Assembly: GCA_000695745.1 (NCBI GenBank)
Contig: ASHK01000344.1
Span: forward strand, 1 to 6,331
Length of the DNA stretch: 6,331 nucleotides
Origin: Vibrio madracius
Lineage (GTDB): Bacteria > Pseudomonadota > Gammaproteobacteria > Enterobacterales > Vibrionaceae
Direction: 5' to 3'
Part shown: positions 1 through 6,107 of the stretch, in pieces
How the letters are laid out: each line of letters opens with the position of its first letter
How positions within the stretch are numbered: position 1 is the first letter of the stretch
Made by a program: the position numbers and the translations under genes
Notes under the pieces: model-generated
The model's input: only the letters and a program-made list of their open reading frames with translations
What the model was told of the DNA's origin: nothing
Database searches by the model: none

Positions 1-169
1 ACTTTGTCACCCGCTTCCAATATTGCCCCATTCGAGTATCTTTAACAATGATGGCATCTTCTGATACGTCATTAGGATTCCATTCATGCGCGCATTCAGG
101 GCAGATGAGCTGACTTTGGTCCTGATACACATACTCAGATTGACAGTTTGGGCAAGGAGGAAGAGACAT
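1..169 (-). CDS. phnA: PhnA/YjdM-family zinc-ribbon protein, N-terminal part, frameshifted near the window edge
   Basis: The ATG at 169-167 is preceded by AGGA (177-180) at a 7-nt spacing. The protein begins MSLPPCPNCQSEYV and carries two Cys pairs, CPNC (residues 6-9) and CPEC (23-26), followed by HEWNP, the N-terminal zinc ribbon of E. coli PhnA (YjdM). Full-length members are about 110 residues, so only about half the gene is present. The name comes from a historical link to alkylphosphonate genes; the true role is poorly defined and it is not a core C-P lyase part. After IIVKD (residues 40-44) the expected family sequence (SNGAILEAGDKV) continues in another frame: bases 36-37 appear to be two extra bases, or one base is missing. 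Without repair the frame still stays open to the window edge but reads unrelated residues. Family call is firm; whether the break is real is unknown. Confidence 0.85.
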   Translation of the reverse strand, partial: MSLPPCPNCQSEYVYQDQSQLICPECAHEWNPNDVSEDAIIVKDTRMGQYWKRVTK

Positions 170-186
170 AGTTAAATCCTGATTTC

Positions 187-192
187 AGTATA
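187..192 (-). promoter_or_regulatory. Possible -10 element for phnA
   Basis: On the minus strand the 70-base gap between the MATE stop and the phnA start contains TATACT, five of six matches to the sigma-70 -10 consensus. No good -35 hexamer lies 16-18 bases upstream. Transcription from here would give a very short leader that just includes the AGGA ribosome-binding site at 177-180. No terminator for the MATE gene is visible in the gap. Confidence 0.3.
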
Positions 193-239
193 GTTGCTGT
201 GTATGGTAATAACTCTGTCTGTGTGATGCGAGCAGTTTA

Positions 240-1591
240 TTAGCCAATGCCAACGACATTATCTTTTAGTGTATTTGAAGGACGCAGCTCGACAATCAGT
301 TGTGCCAGTAACAATAACCCGGTTACCGCCAAACCCACTAATATACCGCCCCAGATACCAGCAAGCTCATAACGCGCCATCAACCACCATGCCGCGGGTA
401 GCCCAAATGCCCAGTATCCTATGGCTGTCATCAGAGTCGGAAGCTTTACGATCTTCATACCGCGAAGCAGGTTAATCGCGAGTAACTGCCAAGCATCCAC
501 TACGAAGCACAGCGCAACCACCCAGATCAGTGAAGACAACATGTCTGTTAGCGCATGTTCGCCTTCTCCATCGAGCTGGAATAGACTGGCGATTGCGTCC
601 GGCCAAACGATAAAGACCACTGCTAATACGGCGCTCAATACGGTAACAAGTGCGAAGCTTCGTTTCGCGACGGCTTTGACTCCAATAAGATTATCGTTAC
701 CGAACTCCTTACCGACAAGAATGGCAGCGGCCTGCGAAAAACCAAAATTGATGTTCCAAGTGAAACTTAAGCATTGTAATAGGATTTGATGCAGAGCAAG
801 AGCAGTGACACCGATAAACCCTGCCATTAATGTTCCGCCATAGATCAACCCCATTTCTAAAGCACCGGCAATAGCGATAGGGATACCCATAGACAATAAC
901 GGCAACATTAAACGCCAATTGTATTCTTCAAGATGAAGCCAAGGGGCAAACCGATAGTACACGGGGCGTTTGAATACCCAAGTCGCATAACCAATTAAGA
1001 CCAGTGTGGCGGCAAGAGCGGTCCCTATACCAAGCCCGGCAATGCCCCAATCCAGAGTAAATGCTAACCAATAGCTGAAAGGGACGTTCAAAATGACGGT
1101 AACCAGAGACATAATCATCACAGATTTGGCATCGCCATAGTTACTCGTCAGGCCACGCAAGATAAGCAGCAATAACGTTGGCAACATGGCCCACTTCAAA
1201 GTATCAAGGTAGATCATGGCAACCGTAATCACTTCTTCAGGCTGTTGGGCAACTCTGAGAAAATCTGGAGCGAAAACAAACGCTGTCGTTAGAATGACAG
1301 TCAACAGCACAGCCAACATTAGTGCGCCTTTTACTGCCAATCGTACTTGTTTAACCCGAACTCGGGGCGAGCCACACTTTGTCCATAGGCAATGGCGATG
1401 AGGTTAGCAACACACCCGACGGTTGAACCTGCGATGAGGAAAACGAATGTATAGACTGAGGCTCCAAGACCACCCCCCGCAAGATCACTCACGCTCAATT
1501 GCGCCATCATCCAAACATCAGTCAGGACTAGCGCCATTGAAATTAGCTGAGAAACAATAAGTGGTGCAGCAAGGGATAATATTTTCTTCAT
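240..1591 (-). pseudogene. MATE-family multidrug/Na+ (or H+) antiporter, split by one -1 frame change
   Basis: The two halves together encode one MATE exporter, an inner-membrane protein that expels drugs or metabolites in exchange for Na+ or H+. The first half begins at the ATG at 1591-1589, with GAGG at 1597-1600 (5-nt spacing). It gives about 80 residues with the family's first two membrane helices (LAAPLIVSQLISMALVLTDV, then a stretch ending in IAIAYGQ), then runs to a stop at 1331-1333. The second half is open from the 1350s to the stop at 240-242, about 370 residues with the remaining hydrophobic helices. Joined by adding one base near 1355-1367, the product is about 450 residues, the usual MATE length, with about 12 predicted helices. 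The TTG at 1340 that could start the second half lies mid-helix and has no good ribosome-binding site. The gene is divergent from a LysR regulator that probably controls it. Substrate is unknown; NorM-like is the closest general description. The gene may be a sequencing artefact, a recent pseudogene or recoded (slippery GTTAAAC at 1349-1355). Confidence 0.85.
1349..1367 (-). other. Frame-change site in the MATE gene: slippery-type heptamer beside a GC inverted repeat
   Basis: On the minus strand the zero frame reads GGG TTA AAC AAG. G TTA AAC (1349-1355) has the form of a -1 slippery heptamer, and a slip there continues with CAA GTA CGA, exactly the frame of the second half. Just upstream lie arms of 5 bp, TCGGG and CCCGA, at 1355-1359 and 1362-1366, with a 2-base gap. 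Adding one G to the GGG run (1355-1357) also restores the frame and extends the inverted repeat to 6 bp. That is what a base lost to a compression artefact or a homopolymer indel would look like. Confidence 0.6.
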
Positions 1592-1596
1592 GATAG

Positions 1597-1600
1597 CCTC
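1597..1600 (-). promoter_or_regulatory. Ribosome-binding site of the MATE gene
   Basis: GAGG lies 5 bases upstream of the ATG at 1591-1589. It fixes the start of the N-terminal half and shows that the short 1331-1591 reading frame is a true gene start rather than a chance frame. Confidence 0.6.
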
Positions 1601-1616
1601 AGGTTATGATGAGGTC

Positions 1617-1644
1617 ATTTTATATGCATAACTATGGTGTTCAA
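1617..1644 (-). promoter_or_regulatory. Candidate sigma-70 promoter for the MATE gene
   Basis: On the minus strand TTGAAC (1639-1644) and TAAAAT (1617-1622) are separated by 16 bases. Each matches four or five of six positions of the -35 and -10 consensus. Transcription would start near 1610, about 20 bases upstream of the ATG. The prediction rests only on consensus matching in a short AT-rich gap. Confidence 0.4.
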
Positions 1645-1666
1645 TTAACATTTGTGTCACTCTTGC

Positions 1667-1681
1667 ATGATTTCAAGTCAT
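1667..1681. promoter_or_regulatory. LysR-type T-N11-A operator box in the divergent promoter region
   Basis: The 15-base ATGATTTCAAGTCAT has 4-bp inverted arms (ATGA and TCAT) extending to CATGA-N7-TCATG at 1666-1682. It contains T1668 and A1680 exactly 11 bases apart, the classic LysR-family recognition pattern. Its centre is about 64 bases upstream of the predicted MATE transcription start, the standard activator site position in this family. It is also about 18 bases from the lysR start codon, where bound regulator would repress its own gene. The sequence match is seen directly; the function is inferred. Confidence 0.55.
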
Positions 1682-1691
1682 GTGAGCAATT

Positions 1692-2672
1692 ATGAATCTA
1701 TATTCGAATATTCCCTATTCACACAATGCACTAAAAGTCTTTGAAGCTGTTGCGAGGCATATGAGCTTTACCTCTGCTGCACAAGAGCTTCACGTTACTC
1801 AAAGTGCAGTGAGTCGCCAAGTTAAGCAACTTGAAGATGAGCTCAATGCATCATTGGTTATTCGTGGTCATCGTTCAATTCAGCTGACGTTGAAAGGGCA
1901 AGCACTGTTTGAGGTGTTGGGACGTAATTATCAGGCACTTCAGTCGTTGCTTGAGTCGTGGAAAGAAGTCCAGAGCAACAAAATAGTGATTCGCGCAGCG
2001 TTAAGTTATGCCACACGAGCGCTATTACCGAAAATACAGAAGCTAAACGAGCGTTTCCCTGAATATGAAATTGCCGTTATTCCGGTGATTGATGAAGAAG
2101 AGAGTTTGCGAAAAGGCGATTATGACTTATTCGTGTTTACCACGCGCGAAAGTGAAGCTTATCAAAACGATCCAGAAATATCCTTTATGCGAGAAGAGTA
2201 CATGGCACCTGTTTGTACTCAGCAGTTACTCGGTGAAAACAGAGATATTGAACACCTTCTGACGCTACCAAGACTGCATCCAACACTGGATCATATTGAT
2301 TGGCGTGTATGGTTGGATAAAATCCCATACAAGAGTAAGCAACCGGTGCGAAATTCAACGTTTTTTACCTTGGATTTAACCTTAAGTGCTTGCTTATCAG
2401 GGCATGGTGTTGCCGTTACCGATTTACTGCTCGCCTTACCAGAACTGGAGCGAGAGTATCTTGTATGCCCCAAAAATGCACAGATCCATTTTAGTAGTTG
2501 GCGCTATTTCTGCCATAAGAGGACGGGCTCACCGATTGTTGAGGAGTTAGCGCAATGGCTAATGACTGAAACGAAAGAAGAGCTCAGAAAGCTCAATCAG
2601 CTTTCTGAGCATTATGGTTGGGGCCGATTAACTAGCGTTTTCAGCCATGTTCTTTTTGATGATTTGCTCTAG
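1692..2672 (+). CDS. LysR-family transcriptional regulator (GcvA/AmpR-like N-terminus)
   Basis: A 326-residue LysR-type regulator. The winged helix-turn-helix lies at residues about 12-70, with NALKVFEAVARHMSFTSAA leading into the helix-turn-helix and TQSAVSRQVKQLE as recognition helix. The NALKVFEAVARHMSFT style resembles the GcvA/AmpR branch. The effector-binding domain runs from about residue 95 to 290. The ATG at 1692 is chosen because the family N-terminus begins about ten residues later and no better start exists; the ribosome-binding site is weak (GAG at about -8). The protein is divergent from the MATE gene and a T-N11-A box lies between them, so it probably regulates the exporter and itself. 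The effector is unknown. After residue 290 (QWLM) about 36 residues continue beyond the usual family end, through a hairpin and 45 bases into the antisense of scsC. That tail may be genuine, or may reflect a lost earlier stop. Confidence 0.92.
   Translation: MNLYSNIPYSHNALKVFEAVARHMSFTSAAQELHVTQSAVSRQVKQLEDELNASLVIRGHRSIQLTLKGQALFEVLGRNYQALQSLLESWKEVQSNKIVIRAALSYATRALLPKIQKLNERFPEYEIAVIPVIDEEESLRKGDYDLFVFTTRESEAYQNDPEISFMREEYMAPVCTQQLLGENRDIEHLLTLPRLHPTLDHIDWRVWLDKIPYKSKQPVRNSTFFTLDLTLSACLSGHGVAVTDLLLALPELEREYLVCPKNAQIHFSSWRYFCHKRTGSPIVEELAQWLMTETKEELRKLNQLSEHYGWGRLTSVFSHVLFDDLL
2582..2610 (-). terminator. Intrinsic terminator of the scs operon, inside the lysR 3' end
   Basis: A perfect 12-bp inverted repeat, GCTCAGAAAGCT - 5-base loop - AGCTTTCTGAGC, lies 17 bases past the scsC stop codon. 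On the minus strand it is followed by TCTTCTTTCGTTTC, a fairly T-rich tract, so it fits a rho-independent terminator for scs. On the plus strand no T run follows, and it is coding within lysR, so termination there is less likely. The stem is seen directly; activity is inferred. Confidence 0.65.
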
Positions 2673-3367
2673 CTTGTCGTAAGGAACATAGCCTGGAATT
2701 AGCTCGTCGCCAATGAACATAGCGGGTGTCCCACGTAAACCCAAGGCAACGAATGTCTTGTAGTTTTTAACTAAAGACTCGTTAATTTTTGTGTCACCTG
2801 TTAAATACTGTGTTGTATCGGTTTTTTTCGCGATGGCTTCGATAGAGTCCTTAGTATGTATGCCCGGTTTTGCTACAAGTAGACGATTCACTTCTGCAAA
2901 CTTCTCAGGCGCTTGCTGCCAAACCTTAATGGCAAATGCAGCGGAGTTAGTATCGAGTCCTTCAATGACTTGCTGCTTGAGCGGGACATAGATATTGATG
3001 ACTTTGACATCTTTATAGTTAGCAACTAGCTTCGTCAGTTCGCCATCTAAGCGCTTACAATATGGGCAGTTATAGTCGGTAAAATTGACGATGACTGTCG
3101 ATCCATCTGTATTTCCCAGAACAGTATGAATCGTCGTATCGTTTAGCCATGATTCACTCTGTTTTTTTGCATTCTCTAGCTGTTTCTGACCTTCTACATA
3201 TTGTTGAAGACTTAGCTGCAGATCACCAATGATCTCTGGGTTTTCGGTCAATAGCTGATGAATACTGTCTAACTGTTGTTGTTGCTCAGCGGTCAAGGCA
3301 GCATGAGACAGAGTTGGCAGTAGCGCAGCGATACTGATCGTCCATTGAAATAAATCGTTTTTTTCAT
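2628..3367 (-). CDS. scsC: ScsC: periplasmic DsbA-fold thiol-disulfide protein; frame broken within the signal peptide
   Basis: This is a thioredoxin-fold protein of the DsbA/ScsC group, periplasmic, a partner that ScsB reduces in known Scs systems and linked there to copper and oxidative stress tolerance. AAGGA (3374-3378) lies 6 bases before the ATG at 3367-3365. The ATG frame runs M-K-K-T and soon stops. With one extra A in the A7 run at 3358-3364 it reads MKKNDLFQWTISIAALLPTLSHA, a good signal peptide leading straight into the mature protein (LTAEQQQQLD), total about 246 residues. Without repair, only a TTG at 3296-3294 with no signal could start it. The mature part has a Gln-rich, helical N-terminal region (about residues 27-70) like the oligomerisation segment of trimeric ScsC, the active site CPYC (about 101-104) and the cis-Pro loop GTP (about 213-215). 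All catalytic features are intact. Gap to scsD is 25 bases; last gene of the operon. Confidence 0.85.
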
Positions 3368-3373
3368 TGTTTT

Positions 3374-3378
3374 TCCTT
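3374..3378 (-). promoter_or_regulatory. Ribosome-binding site that fixes the scsC start
   Basis: AAGGA sits 6 bases upstream of the ATG at 3367-3365. It is in the 25-base gap after the scsD stop (3393-3395). It shows that translation is meant to begin upstream of the frame break, so the signal-peptide region belongs to the gene. Confidence 0.65.
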
Positions 3379-3392
3379 ATGCCCAGTGAACA

Positions 3393-3920
3393 CTAGGCAA
3401 ATAAAATTCGTAACCACAGCCCAATTGGCGTGATGATGCCAGTCGAGATACTCTCAATCTGACCTTTGTTTATGATGACAACGGTCGGTGTGACACTGAT
3501 GTTCCATTGTCGACTGATTAGCCCTGTCGTATCGTTAATGACTGGAAAATCGTATTCTTTGGCGGCCATATACTGTTGCACGCGTTCATTGGTACCTGAC
3601 GATAGGGCAATGGAAAGTACCTGATGGTCGGTGGCAAACCAATTGATTGTTGGGCTGACAAATTTACACGCACCACACCACGTTGCCCAAAAATACAGAA
3701 CAACGGGCTTTTCTTGGCTTTGTTGAATGATATCAACAGGTAAGCCTTGGATGGTCATTGCTTTTAGTGAAGGGGCTTCTCCACTTGGCATGGATGTACT
3801 GCGATACCAATCCAGAGCCATCGAAACCAATGTCATCAAAATGACAATACTGATGAGCTCTTTTGACCACTTTTTTAGGCGGCTAGGCCGGGTTTTGTTT
3901 TCGGTTTCCTTAGCCTCCAT
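3393..3920 (-). CDS. scsD: ScsD: membrane-anchored TlpA-like thioredoxin
   Basis: A 175-residue thioredoxin-fold protein held in the inner membrane with its active site in the periplasm. It has a basic N-terminus, one membrane helix at about residues 21-37 (ELISIVILMTLVSMALDW), the active site WCGAC (Cys 82 and 85 in YFWATWCGACKF) and the cis-Pro motif VTPT (Pro145). It ends in GLWLRILFA, the amphipathic tail typical of ScsD. The ATG at 3920-3918 is chosen because GGAG (3927-3930) is 6 bases upstream; it overlaps the scsB stop by 11 bases, indicating translational coupling. An upstream in-frame TTG at 3944 is rejected. In Salmonella the order is scsB-scsC-scsD; here scsD precedes scsC. Its exact role is less clear than that of ScsC; it probably takes electrons from ScsB. 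The gene is intact. Confidence 0.9.
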   Translation of the reverse strand: MEAKETENKTRPSRLKKWSKELISIVILMTLVSMALDWYRSTSMPSGEAPSLKAMTIQGLPVDIIQQSQEKPVVLYFWATWCGACKFVSPTINWFATDHQVLSIALSSGTNERVQQYMAAKEYDFPVINDTTGLISRQWNISVTPTVVIINKGQIESISTGIITPIGLWLRILFA

Positions 3921-6063
3921 GGCTTTCTCCACTGGCCAGGTCAACAGATTGCAGCACCACGTCTGACGTCAAAACAACGGGCAAGGGGAATGCCTTGTGG
4001 GTACTTAGGACCATAGACAATATTAAATGGCACCCCAAAGCGTCCGTAGCTCTGTAAGTATTGAGTCACGCTGTCACTAGGTGTTGTCCAATCGCCACGC
4101 ATCAGGACAATGTTGGATTGCTGAAGTTTGTCGTACACCGGATTTTGTAGAATAACGCCGATTTTGTTGGCCTTGCAGGTGATACACCAGTCGGCAGTAA
4201 CGTCAACAAAAACGGTTTTCCCTTGGGCTACGAGCTCTGGTATTTGGTCACGGTCTAGTTTCCGCCATTGAAGATCGTCAACGAGCGGGGTGGACCATTT
4301 ATCTGCCGTTACACTGCCAATAATCAACCCACCACCAACGACAAAAATCGATAGAGCAGTGAGAATAGCCACCGCCTTTCGGCCGTATTGTTTGCCAATG
4401 AGCACTAAGGTAGCAATGATAACCATGGCAATCAGTACGGCGGTTAGAGCAAAGCCAATAAAGGTCGAGAGTAGTGTCACTAACCACAGGCTGGTCAATA
4501 GCATCATTGCGCCGAATGCTAGCTTAACCTTGTTCATCCATGGACCCGGCTTAGGGAAAACGTTGACCAAGGATGGAAACAGAGTAAACAACAGCCACGG
4601 TAAGCTCATGCCAACGCCGAGTGCTACAAAGATCAACCAAAGCTCGGTGTAGCTTGCCCCCAGTGCATACGCAACAGCCGTACCAAGGAAAGGGCGCTGC
4701 ATGGTGTCGCAAGTAGCGTCGCAAACATTCCTTGAACAAAATGACCGCCATAGCTGTGGTCACCTTGAGAGGCCATCCATGTGTTGAGGCTACTTGGGAG
4801 TTGGATGTTGAACAAACCAAGCAAATTCGCAGAAAACAATAAAGTCACGACTGCCATAAAGGCGATAAACCAATAGTTTTGGAATTGAATACCCCAACCC
4901 ACCATATGGCCCGCCATTTTTAACGATGTGAGTACGCCAGCAAGCAACAGAAATGACGTGATGATACCGGCTGATGAAGCGAGAAATGACAATCGAACTT
5001 GTTTTGGCGATTGGTTCATTCCTGAGATGATGCTGTTAAGCTTCATGCCAAGTACCGGCAGCACACAAGGCATGATATTAAGGATAAGACCGCCTATGAG
5101 AGCAAACCCTATCATCCAAATCAGGCTGCCGCTCTGCGGATAGGCCATTGGTGTCGTCGATACTTGCGTTGACGTTTCCGTCAATATCAGCTCATCTGAC
5201 ACGGTAATTTGAATGGTTTTGCCGCTAATATCTGCTTCACCAAGCCAATTGCTAACAGCAAATGTGGCATACAGACTATGACCCTCGATGGTAATTTTAG
5301 GCTGTGAGAAAAATTCATCACTGACCTCATTACCATCCACCAAAATCTGTGGTTTTTTCCAATCCGTTTTGCTCGTGAGTTTCAGTTGAAGCTCTTGCGC
5401 TTGCTGATTCCAATAGCTTGCTTCTACAGAAACTTGATTGTCTTTCTTAGGCGTCAAGCTCATGCCTTGACCAAACAAATACGCCGCATCAGAATCTAGT
5501 GATAGCGTGTTGGGGTCGATGTCTAAATCAATAGGGTAGTCCGCTATCACGCAAATGTTGGTGCAGCTTGGCAGTCGCAAGTTGGCTTTGAGCGAGATGG
5601 GTTTGGATATATCTGACACGGTGACAATAATCGGGAAACTTACCTCATGTTTGTACCCAAGAGTCATCACTCCTAGCTGCTCATAGTAAGCTGGCACAGG
5701 CCATTGCCAATCTATTGCCTCGACGTTCGTTGATGCACTCCAATCAAATTCCGGCGCGACGCCACCTTCACCTGGACTACGCCAATAGGTTTTCCACTCT
5801 CCATCCAGTTCAACGTTAAGCACCATCTCCATCTGCTTGGTTTGCGGATCGAGGTGGCCAGTAGACAACAGTCGTACTTTAACCGGTGGGTGCATTGGAT
5901 CTTGAATCCAACCAGTAGATTGCGCGTGTGACATTGTGCTATAGAGCATAGTCAAGGCGATCGCGCATGTTAGCACGAAGGTGCTTAATATTTGTCGGCA
6001 AAGCGACATAAAATGACGGCTACGCGCAATGCGAGTCGTTAATTTCGTGTTTGTATAAGACAC
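3910..6063 (-). pseudogene. scsB: ScsB: DsbD-like transmembrane thiol-disulfide reductase, with two compensating frame breaks as sequenced
   Basis: ScsB moves electrons from cytoplasmic thioredoxin across the inner membrane to periplasmic ScsC. The GTG at 6063-6061 is chosen for its GGAG at 6070-6073 (6-nt spacing). With frames repaired the protein is about 717 residues, normal for the family. It has a signal segment (about 19-48), an N-terminal periplasmic domain (about 50-310) with the redox pair CTNIC (167/171), a membrane domain with NIMPCVLPVLG (Cys333) and ATPCSAPFLGTA (Cys455), and a C-terminal thioredoxin domain with DWCITCK (627/630). All six functional cysteines are present. Break 1 (CCC at 4692-4694) comes right after PCSA: the first frame goes on LSLVRLL and stops at 4633, while PFLGTAVAYAL continues in the next frame. 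Break 2 (near 3982) falls between IPL and PVVLTSDVV and returns to the original frame, ending at 3910. The stop overlaps the scsD ATG, so the genes are coupled. Confidence 0.88.
3927..3930 (-). promoter_or_regulatory. Ribosome-binding site for scsD, inside scsB
   Basis: GGAG lies 6 bases upstream of the ATG at 3920-3918, within the last codons of scsB (repaired frame). This supports the 11-base overlap and coupled translation, and decides the start over the earlier TTG. Confidence 0.65.
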
Positions 6064-6069
6064 AGTAAT

Positions 6070-6073
6070 CTCC
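6070..6073 (-). promoter_or_regulatory. Ribosome-binding site for the scsB GTG start
   Basis: GGAG lies 6 bases upstream of the GTG at 6063-6061. The alternative ATG at 6009-6007 would give a tidier signal peptide but has no recognisable ribosome-binding site, and the TTG at 6075 overlaps the GGAG itself. Confidence 0.55.
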
Positions 6074-6107
6074 AATAAGTAATAAATAGACCTAAGTTGG
6101 AGGCATT

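Noticed and set aside
421..789. Plus-strand open frames antisense to the MATE gene (also at 269-475, 1216-1401, 4290-4652, 4928-5143)
   Set aside because: They have no ribosome-binding sites or recognisable domains, and they mirror the coding bias of the real minus-strand genes.
1597..1614. CCTCA/TGAGG inverted repeat covering the MATE ribosome-binding site, a possible translational switch
   Set aside because: Only 5 bp, and its left arm lies at the predicted transcription start, so it would barely form in the mRNA.
1623..1630. TATGCATA palindrome in the divergent promoter region
   Set aside because: Eight bases of AT-rich palindrome is expected by chance and does not match a known operator; it overlaps the likely -10 region.
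3942..3944. TTG start for scsD giving 183 residues
   Set aside because: GGAG is placed 6 bases before the ATG at 3920-3918, and the extra eight residues (MTWPVEKA) derive from scsB sequence.
4692..4694. Programmed -1 frameshifting in scsB
   Set aside because: The zero-frame codons do not form a slippery heptamer and a one-base deletion in the CCC run explains the data better.
6007..6009. ATG start for scsB just before the signal peptide
   Set aside because: No ribosome-binding site precedes it, while GTG at 6063-6061 has GGAG at ideal spacing. It remains a possible alternative.
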